DNA of 54,822 bases, taken from contig NZ_QVQH01000029.1 of assembly GCF_003428645.1 (NCBI RefSeq), forward strand, positions 1-54,822, written 5' to 3'. Positions 41,840 through 47,821 of this stretch are shown piece by piece. The stretch is from Geodermatophilus marinus. GTDB lineage: Bacteria; Actinomycetota; Actinomycetes; Mycobacteriales; Geodermatophilaceae. Made by a program: the position numbers and the translations under genes. The first letter of the stretch is position 1. The number at the start of each line of letters is the position of its first letter. The notes beneath the pieces are model-generated. The model was not told where the DNA came from and searched no databases. It was given only the letters and a program-made list of their open reading frames with translations.

Positions 41840-42916
41840 GACGACCTCCGTGGCCGCCGTCTTGTCGCTGTCCGGGTACGGCGCCGCTCGTCCGGGGGCC
41901 GGTCGGGCCCGCAGCCATCCTCCCAGACCGGGGACGGCGTGCTCCGGCGGCGCGGCGGCCGCGCGCGGGCGGGAGCGGGCCGCCCCGACGGCGCTGAGCA
42001 GCAGGCCGGCCACCGCCCAGGTGCCGAGCACCAGCAGCGGCCCGCCGGCTCCCGCCCCGTCGAACCAGGAGACCGACCGGAGCAGCGAGCCCGTCGCCCC
42101 CGGCGGCAGCAGCTGGCCGAGCGCCCCCCAGCCCGCGGGCAGCAGCTCGGGCGCCGAGGACAGGCCGGACAGCGGGTTGCCGAGCAGGACGACGGTGGCC
42201 GCGCCGAGACCGAACGCCGGCATGCCGCCGACGGCGCGCAGCCCGGTGAGGGCCAGCCCGGTCGCCGCGATGCCGAGCCCGGCCGCGCCCGCGAGCGCCC
42301 ACCAGCTGCCCTCGAGGGCGCCCAGCCAGGTGCCGAGCACGGTGGCGGCGGCCATCCCGCCGAGGACGGCGGCACCGAGCACCACGGCCACCCGCCGGCG
42401 CACCGGGCCGACGAGCAGCCCGGCGAGGGCCGCGGTGGCGATACCGCCGATGGCCAGCGGCAGCGCGCCGGCGGCCAGCCCGGCGCCGCGGGGGTCGCTC
42501 GCCGGTGCCGGGACGACGTCCTCGACGGACACCTGCGCACCGGTGGCCGCCCCCAGCCCGGCGGCGACCTGGCCGAGCGCCTGCGCGACCGCGGGGGAGG
42601 CCGCCGAGGCCACGAGCACCCGGGGCGGGCCGGCCGCGTCGAGGACCACGGCGCCGTAGACCTCGCGGTCCCGGATGGACGCGCGCGCCGCGGACTCGTC
42701 GGGGACCGGCTCGAGGGCGAGGGCACCGGGCTGCTGCCCCGCGAGCGCGTCGCCGAGCTGCGCGGTCGCCGCCGGTGGCCCGGCGACGGCGACGGGGACG
42801 TCCCGCGGCGCCGACCGGACGGCCGGCCAGGCGAAGGCCGTCAGCAGGAGGGCCACCAGGACGGCCAGCAGGACGGGGAGGGCGGGGGTGAGGCGGGCGT
42901 TCCGGTCGCTGTGCAC
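41525..42916 (-). CDS. ABC-2-like membrane protein, open frame continuous with Gdx
   Basis: One uninterrupted 463-codon frame. Residues 1-about 330 are a complete membrane protein of the YhgE/ABC-2 permease-like type: one N-terminal helix, an extracytoplasmic region with D-R-E-V-Y-G-A-V-V and S-A-A-S-P, and D-P-R-G-A-G before five or six C-terminal helices. A linker of about 30 residues, encoded by riboswitch DNA, joins it to the Gdx domain (360-463). AGGAGG precedes the GTG. It is divergent from tetR across paired operators, the usual setting of this efflux-associated family. Either a stop codon was lost, giving a true fusion, or translation of the two parts is separate in practice. Confidence 0.7.
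   Translation of the reverse strand: MHSDRNARLTPALPVLLAVLVALLLTAFAWPAVRSAPRDVPVAVAGPPAATAQLGDALAGQQPGALALEPVPDESAARASIRDREVYGAVVLDAAGPPRVLVASAASPAVAQALGQVAAGLGAATGAQVSVEDVVPAPASDPRGAGLAAGALPLAIGGIATAALAGLLVGPVRRRVAVVLGAAVLGGMAAATVLGTWLGALEGSWWALAGAAGLGIAATGLALTGLRAVGGMPAFGLGAATVVLLGNPLSGLSSAPELLPAGWGALGQLLPPGATGSLLRSVSWFDGAGAGGPLLVLGTWAVAGLLLSAVGAARSRPRAAAAPPEHAVPGLGGWLRARPAPGRAAPYPDSDKTAATEVVVPWLVLILSGVLEAVWATALGRSEGFTRLWPTVVFGVAVVASMVGLAYAMRELPVGTSYAVWVGIGAVLTVAVAMVTGEEPVSAVRLLLLAGIIGCVAGLKALD
41854..41895 (-). promoter_or_regulatory. Guanidine-III (ykkC-III) riboswitch
   Basis: Read on the minus strand, this 42-base stretch matches the compact guanidine-III aptamer as recalled from Thermobifida fusca almost base for base. 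CCGG at 41895-41892 can pair with CCGG at 41875-41872 (pseudoknot helix). GCGCCGT at 41884-41878 pairs with ACGGC(GG) at 41860-41854 over six base pairs. The conserved GACGAG and GACAAGACGG segments are present. It ends directly before GGAGG and the GTG of a Gdx-type exporter, the classic regulated gene. Ligand binding would be expected to affect ribosome access. Unusually, it lies inside an open frame continuous with the upstream gene. Confidence 0.87.
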
Positions 42917-42929
42917 GGCTCCTCCTGAG

Positions 42930-43007
42930 TAAAACGAACGACCGTTCTAGGTCGAGGACCAGCGTGACGGAGGATGTCGCCCTCGTCAAGAACGGTCGTT
43001 CGTTTTA
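42930..43007. promoter_or_regulatory. Paired TetR operators, perfect 19-bp inverted repeat
   Basis: The arms 42930-42948 and 42989-43007 are exact reverse complements over 19 bases. Each arm is itself a near-palindrome (GAACGA/CCGTTC around a central mismatch). Their centres are 54 bp apart, about five helical turns. The right arm overlaps the tetR -10, and the left arm lies just upstream of the ribosome site of the divergent membrane-protein gene. One regulator could control both directions. Confidence 0.85.
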
Positions 43008-43011
43008 TCGT
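43006..43011 (+). promoter_or_regulatory. -10 element for tetR, probably leaderless
   Basis: TATCGT ends six bases before the GTG at 43018 and overlaps the right operator arm. This argues for that GTG as the start rather than the upstream GTG at 42964, which would put the operator inside the coding region. Confidence 0.6.
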
Positions 43012-43017
43012 GGTCGC

Positions 43018-43620
43018 GTGCCCCGGGTCTCCGACGAACACCTCACCGCCCGCCGCGACCAGATCCTTGACGCGGCCGTCACCCGCTTCGCGGTCAACGG
43101 CTTCCAGGCCACCGGCATGGCCGAGGTCATCACGGAGTCGGGGCTCTCGGCCGGGGCGGTCTACCGCTACTTCGCCGGCAAGGACGACCTGATCCGGGCC
43201 ATCGTCGACCGCATCCTCGGCCGGGCGGTCGCCGGCTTCGAGGAGTGGCTGGCCGGCCGGGAGGACCCGGACCCGGCCGAGGCCGTGGCCACGGCGGTGG
43301 AGCTGGTCGCGGGCATCGCCGAGCGGGGGCCGGTGGACGCCACCCGGGTCGCCGTCCAGGCGTGGGCGGAGGCGCTGCGCAACCCGGTGGTGCACGACGT
43401 CGCGCGCGGGGCCTACGGCACCATCCGCGGGTACTTCCGGCAGGTCGCCGTCCGGGCCCAGGCGGCCGGGCGGCTGCCGGCCGACGCCGACGCCGACCAG
43501 CTCGCCGCGGCGATGTTCTCGCTGGTGATCGGGTTCCTGCTGCAGCGGCTGCTGCTCGGGGACGTGCCGGCGCCCGACTACGGGGCGGCGGTGCGGGCGC
43601 TGCTGACGGCCGCGTCGTAG
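43018..43620 (+). CDS. TetR/AcrR-family transcriptional regulator
   Basis: A repressor of 200 aa. The N-terminal TetR HTH is clear: I-L-D-A-A-V-T-R-F-A-V-N-G-F-Q-A-T-G-M at 16-34, then S-G-L-S-A-G-A-V-Y-R-Y-F-A-G-K-D-D-L. The ligand-binding half is alpha-helical. The leaderless GTG at 43018 is preferred over 42964. It is divergent from the membrane-protein/Gdx ORF, with a symmetric operator pair between. Its last three codons and stop lie inside the left copy of a 62-bp direct repeat, so the original C-terminus may have been altered when the neighbouring cargo arrived. Confidence 0.92.
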   Translation: MPRVSDEHLTARRDQILDAAVTRFAVNGFQATGMAEVITESGLSAGAVYRYFAGKDDLIRAIVDRILGRAVAGFEEWLAGREDPDPAEAVATAVELVAGIAERGPVDATRVAVQAWAEALRNPVVHDVARGAYGTIRGYFRQVAVRAQAAGRLPADADADQLAAAMFSLVIGFLLQRLLLGDVPAPDYGAAVRALLTAAS

Positions 43621-43670
43621 CGGTCGAGCAGGACGGCGGCCACCCGCTGGTCGGGCAGCAGGGGAGCGGT
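43609..43670. repeat. 62-bp direct repeat, left copy
   Basis: Identical over all 62 bases to 47025-47086. On the minus strand it encodes the same R-V-A-A-V-L-L-D-R-Y-D-A-A stretch as the C-terminus of the cbiX-like gene, so it is a displaced copy of that gene end. It overlaps the tetR 3' end by 12 bases and stops two bases before the permease stop codon. Confidence 0.93.
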
Positions 43671-43672
43671 CG

Positions 43673-45115
43673 TCACATCGTCGAGGTCGGCGTCGGGGCC
43701 GGCGCGCGGCCGCTCGCACCCGTCGGCGTGACCAGGCCGCGAGCACGGGCGTGCAGGTAGTAGCCGAGGCCGGCCACCAGGAGCCCGGCCGGGATCGAGA
43801 GGTCTCCACCGTCGACCCACGCGGTGAGGGAGCCGGTCCAGATGGTGCTCGTGGCGAACAGGGCCGAGGTGAGGGCGCCGACCAGGAACCAGGCGGTGGC
43901 CGGGACATTCCAGCCGCTGCGGTACCAGTACGGGCCGCCCGAGGTCTGCTGCAGCCCGTCGACGTCGTATCGGCTGCGACGCAGCGCCATGTCGGCGAGG
44001 AACACGCCGCACCACGCCGAGCTCCAGACGATCATGAGCGTCAGGAAGGCGATCAGGAACTCGGAGAAGTCCCGGAAGAAGACCACGTAGCAGGTGACGG
44101 CCAGCGCGAGCGAGATGTTGAGCATCGTCGCGCGGGTCCGCGTGGTGGACACGCCGACCGCGAGCAGGCTCATGCCCGACGAGTAGGTGTTGAGGAAGTT
44201 GTTGGTGATGGTCCCGCCCACGACCACGGCCAGGTAGACCACCAGCAGGACCTCCGGGACGATCCCCTGCAGGCCCGCGATGGGGTCGGTCATGTCGGTG
44301 ACCGACGCGGCCACGACGCCGACGGCGCCGATGAGCGTGGCCGGGATGAAGGAGCCCGACGCGGTGACCAGGGTGATCGTCCGTGCGGGGGTGCCGACCG
44401 GTAGGTAGCGCGAGTAGTCGGCGCCGGTGTTGACGTACGACATGGGGGCGGCGGCGACGACCGCGAAGGCGATGAGCCAGGTACCGAAGGTGGCCTCACC
44501 CCCGGAGTCGGCGCCGTTGCGGACGGCCTCGCCGACCACGAGGACGCCCAGTACCGCCGTGCCGATGCCCAGGGCGAAGGACAGCACCGTGTTCACCACG
44601 AGGATCGTGGCGTGACCGAGGACGGTGATCGCCACGGTGACCCCCGTGACCAGCACGAGGGCGAGCACCTTGACGGCCGTGCCCGAACCGAGGCCGGCGA
44701 GGTCGGCGAGAGTGACCAGCGACAGCGTGCCGATGACCATGTTGACCGTCGTCCAGCCGATCGTGGTCAGCCAGCTCAACACCGACGGCAGCCGGTTCCC
44801 CACGATGCCGAACGCACTGCGCGACACGGTCAGCATCGCGGTTCCGGCACGTGGCCCGGCGATCGAGGTGAGCCCGACCAGCACGTACAGCAGGTTGCCG
44901 AGGACGACGACACCCAGGCTCTGCCACAGCGGCATGCCCAGGGAGCCGACGATCGCGCCGATGACGATGTAGGTGAAGATGACGTTGGCGCCGAACCAGG
45001 TGGAGAAGATCTCCCGGGGGGTGGCGTTCCGGCTGGTCTCGGGGATGTGGTCGATGCCGTGCTGCTCGACCGCGAAGGCGCGGTTGTCGCCCACCGGGTG
45101 ATCGGACGTCGCCAT
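43673..45115 (-). CDS. NCS1-type permease (nucleobase/cytosine:cation symporter-like)
   Basis: A 12-helix permease of 480 aa in the NCS1 superfamily, which imports purines, pyrimidines, allantoin, hydantoins or vitamins. The N-terminal cytoplasmic segment with G-I-D-H-I-P and the F-S-T-W-F-G-A-N-V start of helix 1 fit the cytosine/purine permease branch. W-T-T-V-N and N-T-G-A-D-Y-S-R-Y-L-P are substrate-site-region motifs. AAGGAG precedes the ATG. It lies downstream of the MerR-XRE-cupin regulator on the same strand with its own promoter. The last residues are low-complexity and end beside the 62-bp repeat. The substrate is unassigned. Confidence 0.9.
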   Translation of the reverse strand: MATSDHPVGDNRAFAVEQHGIDHIPETSRNATPREIFSTWFGANVIFTYIVIGAIVGSLGMPLWQSLGVVVLGNLLYVLVGLTSIAGPRAGTAMLTVSRSAFGIVGNRLPSVLSWLTTIGWTTVNMVIGTLSLVTLADLAGLGSGTAVKVLALVLVTGVTVAITVLGHATILVVNTVLSFALGIGTAVLGVLVVGEAVRNGADSGGEATFGTWLIAFAVVAAAPMSYVNTGADYSRYLPVGTPARTITLVTASGSFIPATLIGAVGVVAASVTDMTDPIAGLQGIVPEVLLVVYLAVVVGGTITNNFLNTYSSGMSLLAVGVSTTRTRATMLNISLALAVTCYVVFFRDFSEFLIAFLTLMIVWSSAWCGVFLADMALRRSRYDVDGLQQTSGGPYWYRSGWNVPATAWFLVGALTSALFATSTIWTGSLTAWVDGGDLSIPAGLLVAGLGYYLHARARGLVTPTGASGRAPAPTPTSTM

Positions 45116-45167
45116 GTCGGGCTCCTTCGTCGCGGGAGCACACGCGCTGTCGCGTGGTTGGCGGCGA

Positions 45168-45197
45168 AAGCTACAACCCGACTGTGACCTTCGTCAA
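45168..45197 (-). promoter_or_regulatory. Permease promoter with embedded candidate operator
   Basis: On the minus strand TTGACG (45197-45192) and TAGCTT (45173-45168) form a near-consensus pair with an 18-base spacer. The -35 overlaps the regulator stop codon. The plus-strand motif CTAC-N3-CCGACTGT at 45171-45185 sits in the spacer and -10 and recurs at the regulator promoter. Confidence 0.65.
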
Positions 45198-45988
45198 CGC
45201 CCCGCGGTCCGGCCGCGTGCCCGGGGAACCTCCTCGACCCACAGGCAACGGGCTGCGGACCGTCCTGGATTGCTCCATGCGTAGGCCGTCGCGGCCTCGA
45301 CGAGGAGGGCGTCGCCGGCCGTCAAGGTGATCGGCTCGGCCGTGCCCTCGACCTCGAGCCGGAGCGATCCGTCGAGGACGAAGACGAACGTCTCGCCGGG
45401 GCGCGTCACCCGGCCCCCGCTGGACTGCCCGCCCGGCACGTGCAGCAGCGCGGGCTCCACGGCCCGGCCCGGGGTGACCAGCTCCTCCCACGTCACCCCA
45501 CCGGCGAGCACCGTTCGCGGCCGCTCGTCCGGGTGCAGTACGGCGGTGGGTGCCGGCTGAGGGCTGAACTCGCCCATGGGGATCCCGAAGACGTCGGCCA
45601 TGGTGGCCAGGACGTGCACGCTCACGCCCGACTGCCCGCGCTCGACGGTCGACAGGAACGACCGGGAGACGCCGATGCGGGCGGCCGCCTCGTTCTGGCT
45701 CAGCCCGGCCTTGAGGCGCGCGGCCCGGATCCGGGCGCCGGTGCGGGCCAGTTCGACCGCGTCGTCCGGGAGCGGAGCGGCGGCGGCGGTGTGCCCCGAG
45801 CGCCGGCGGGCGGCGGCCAGCCTCCGGGCCTCGCTGCGGGCTGTCTCGTCGAAGCGGCGCTGCCCCCCGGCCGTCCGCCCGGCCACGAGGTGGCCGCGGC
45901 GCTCCCACTCGCGGATCGTCTGCGCGCTGACGCCCGCGGCTTCCGCCAGGTCGCCGACGGTGTACACGCCCGGTGCTCCCGTCGTCAC
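45194..45988 (-). CDS. Three-domain regulator: MerR HTH, XRE HTH and cupin
   Basis: A 264-aa protein with two different DNA-binding domains and a sensor. Residues 8-48 are a MerR-type winged helix (Y-T-V-G-D-L-A-E-A-A-G-V, W-E-R-R-G-H-L, G-G-Q-R-R-F). Residues 83-138 are an XRE HTH (L-S-Q-N-E-A-A-A-R-I-G-V-S-R-S-F-L-S-T-V-E-R-G). Residues 175-250 are a cupin (R-P-G-E-T-F-V-F-V-L-D-G, A-G-D-A-L-L-V). The GTG at 45988 is preferred because GGAGG lies nearby and the MerR domain begins eight residues later; a TTG at 46021 also opens the frame. XRE-cupin proteins commonly control amine, amino acid or nucleobase catabolism. It probably regulates both its own gene and the flanking permease. Confidence 0.88.
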   Translation of the reverse strand: MTTGAPGVYTVGDLAEAAGVSAQTIREWERRGHLVAGRTAGGQRRFDETARSEARRLAAARRRSGHTAAAAPLPDDAVELARTGARIRAARLKAGLSQNEAAARIGVSRSFLSTVERGQSGVSVHVLATMADVFGIPMGEFSPQPAPTAVLHPDERPRTVLAGGVTWEELVTPGRAVEPALLHVPGGQSSGGRVTRPGETFVFVLDGSLRLEVEGTAEPITLTAGDALLVEAATAYAWSNPGRSAARCLWVEEVPRARGRTAGR

Positions 45989-46022
45989 CGCCTCCCTCCG
46001 CCCGCCCGCCTGGCCGATCAAT

Positions 46023-46053
46023 ACCTACCGTCCGACTGTACGGAAGCGTAGGT
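46023..46053. promoter_or_regulatory. Nested palindrome between the regulator and MBL genes
   Basis: An outer inverted repeat ACCTAC (46023-46028)/GTAGGT (46048-46053) encloses an inner one, TCCG-N6-CGGA at 46031-46044. The CTAC-N3-CCGACTGT motif shared with the permease promoter occupies 46025-46039. TAGGTT at 46049-46054 is a -10 candidate for the MBL gene, and the minus strand has a TAGGTA box for the regulator. A shared divergent operator is likely. Confidence 0.55.
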
Positions 46054-46117
46054 TGTCGCAGCGTCGCCGTCCGAACCGAGGGACGTGCGCTCGACACCCG
46101 GGAGGGAGGCGCCCGCG

Positions 46118-47011
46118 ATGGCGTCCTGGCACGAGGCCCGTGAGATCAGCCGAGGGGTGTGGAGCATCGCCGAACCCTCCCACGTGAACATGTGGCTCAT
46201 CGAGGGCCGAGACCGTGCCGTCCTCCTGGACACCGGACTGGGAATCGCGCGCGTCCGCCCGGTCGTCGAGGAGCTCACGACCAAGCCGGTCTCCGTCGTC
46301 AACACCCACTACCACTTCGACCACGTCGGCGGGAACCACGAGTTCGACGACACCGCGATCCACGAGGCGGGCGCTGCACTGCTGGTGGAGCCCGTGCCCC
46401 GCGAGGTCCTCGACCGGTACCTGGCCTACGCGCTGGAGCTGGTCCGCGCCGCCGAGCACGTCCGCGAGGCCGACGGCCGCTACTTCCACCTGCTCGACGC
46501 GGACAGCCTGCCCCGGCCGCTGCCCGACGGCTTCGACCCCGCCGCCTGGACGATCGCCCCGCCGGCGCCGTCCCGGACGCTGACCGAGGGGGACGTCGTG
46601 GATCTCGGCGGGCGTGCTCTCCGCGTGCTGCACACCCCCGGGCACTCCGGTGACAGCATCTGCCTGCTCGACGACGCGTCGGGGATCCTGTTCGGCGGCG
46701 ACACGATCAACACGGGGCCCATCTACGCGCAGTTCCACGACTCCGACGTGGCGACCTTCGCCAAGTCGGCGGCGCGACTGGCCGAGCTCAAGGACGAGGT
46801 CACCATGGTGGCCGTCAACCACTTCGGCCGGACGACGGCTGCTCCCTACCTGCTGCAGGAGATCAGCGACGGCTTCGACCGGGTGCTGTCCGGCTCGACG
46901 CCGTTCCGGCAGGCGCACGACTGCATCGGGGAGCGCGTGACCGAGGCCGTCTTCGACCGGTTCTCCATCCTGCTGGCCCCTGCGGTGGCACAGCGCCTCC
47001 ACCACACGTGA
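46118..47011 (+). CDS. Metallo-beta-lactamase-fold hydrolase
   Basis: A 297-aa binuclear-metal hydrolase fold. The metal motif T-H-Y-H-F-D-H gives H64, H66, D68 and H69. The later ligands are in T-P-G-H-S-G-D near 183, G-G-D-T near 205 and N-H-F-G near 240. The ATG at 46118 has GAGG eight bases upstream; an ATG at 46085 lacks one. It is divergent from the three-domain regulator and part of the repeat-bounded cargo. Lactonase, hydrolytic amidohydrolase-like or thioesterase activity are all possible. Co-location with an NCS1 permease suggests it acts on the imported compound. Confidence 0.87.
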   Translation: MASWHEAREISRGVWSIAEPSHVNMWLIEGRDRAVLLDTGLGIARVRPVVEELTTKPVSVVNTHYHFDHVGGNHEFDDTAIHEAGAALLVEPVPREVLDRYLAYALELVRAAEHVREADGRYFHLLDADSLPRPLPDGFDPAAWTIAPPAPSRTLTEGDVVDLGGRALRVLHTPGHSGDSICLLDDASGILFGGDTINTGPIYAQFHDSDVATFAKSAARLAELKDEVTMVAVNHFGRTTAAPYLLQEISDGFDRVLSGSTPFRQAHDCIGERVTEAVFDRFSILLAPAVAQRLHHT

Positions 47012-47017
47012 GCCCGG

Positions 47018-47821
47018 TCAGATCGCCGCGTCGTAGCGGTCGAGCAGGACGGCGGCCACCCGCTGGTCGGGCAGCAGGGGAGCGGTGACCGCATCGGCGC
47101 CCGCGCCGCCCAGCTTGTCGTGGAAGTGGCCCGGGGCCAGCAGGTAGGCCGCGACGACGACCCGCTCGGCGCCGGCTCGGCGGGCCGCGGCGACCGCCTC
47201 GGGCACCGGGGGCCGCGCGGCCGACCCGTAGCCGGTGGTGACCGGCCCCGCCCACGTCCGCTGGAGGAGGTCGGCGGTGTCCTCGACGTCCGACACCGAC
47301 CGCGGGTCGCTGGACCCGGCGGCGGCCAGGACGACGGCGGTGAGCGGGTCCCGCGGGTCGGCCCCGGCCTGCTCCAGCCGGTCGTGCAGGACCTCGGCCA
47401 GCCGCGGGTCCGGCCCCAGCGCGCGGGCGGCCACGGCGCCGGGCGCCCCGTCCACGGCGCGGGCGATGTCCACGTGCACGTGGTAGCCGCCGGACAGCAG
47501 CACCGGGACGACCACCGCCGACCGGTCCGCGCCGGACAGCCCGGCCACGACGTCGGCGACCGTCGGTGGCTGGACGTCGACGAAGGCCGCGGTCGTCTCC
47601 AGGCCCGGGCGCAGCGCGCGGGCGGCCAGGGCCAGCTCGGCCACCAGCCGCCGGCCGGTGGGGTTGCGCGTGCCGTGCGCGCAGGCGACGAGGACCGGCC
47701 CATGGCCCTCTCGCAGGGGCCCGCCGCGAGCGTCGGTGGGCCCGCTCGCAGGGTCCCGTCGTGAGCCTGCGGGTGACGGGGGGCGAGCGGGTCCTCCCCG
47801 GGGGGCGGGAGGGTCCTTCAT
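47018..47821 (-). CDS. Sirohydrochlorin chelatase (CbiX/SirB family)
   Basis: A two-half chelatase-like protein of 267 aa that would insert iron or cobalt into sirohydrochlorin. The N-terminal half has C-A-H-G-T-R-N-P with H49, the second metal-site segment is S-G-G-Y-H-V-H-V-D, and the second half repeats the fold (A-P-G-H-F-H-D-K-L). The first about 40 residues are proline/glycine/arginine-rich and come from repetitive DNA. The ATG overlaps the SDR stop. Its 3' end forms the right copy of the 62-bp repeat, and the last codon and stop lie outside that repeat. A displaced end of the same gene sits at 43609-43670. Confidence 0.88.
   Translation of the reverse strand: MKDPPAPRGGPARPPSPAGSRRDPASGPTDARGGPLREGHGPVLVACAHGTRNPTGRRLVAELALAARALRPGLETTAAFVDVQPPTVADVVAGLSGADRSAVVVPVLLSGGYHVHVDIARAVDGAPGAVAARALGPDPRLAEVLHDRLEQAGADPRDPLTAVVLAAAGSSDPRSVSDVEDTADLLQRTWAGPVTTGYGSAARPPVPEAVAAARRAGAERVVVAAYLLAPGHFHDKLGGAGADAVTAPLLPDQRVAAVLLDRYDAAI
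47025..47086. repeat. 62-bp direct repeat, right copy
   Basis: Identical to 43609-43670. It encodes the C-terminus of the cbiX-like gene on the minus strand and lies 13 bases after the MBL gene stop. Confidence 0.93.

Larger units (their letters stand above)
43609..47086. mobile_element. Putative 3.4-kb cargo segment bounded by 62-bp direct repeats
   Basis: Three genes (NCS1 permease, MerR-XRE-cupin regulator, MBL-fold hydrolase) fill the interval between two perfect 62-bp direct repeats. The outer stop codons begin two bases from the left copy and end 13 bases before the right copy. The right copy is the native-looking 3' end of the cbiX-like gene, and the left copy is an orphan fragment of it. 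The layout resembles integration at a gene end with core duplication, or a segmental insertion. No integrase, transposase or terminal inverted repeat is present, so the mechanism is unknown. Confidence 0.55.

Noticed and set aside
42964..43017. Upstream GTG start extending tetR by 18 codons
   Set aside because: It would place the operator arm and the -10 box inside the coding region; the leaderless GTG at 43018 starts next to the conserved HTH.
45116..45193. Riboswitch upstream of the NCS1 permease
   Set aside because: The leader is only about 78 bases, already occupied by promoter and ribosome site, with no known aptamer core.
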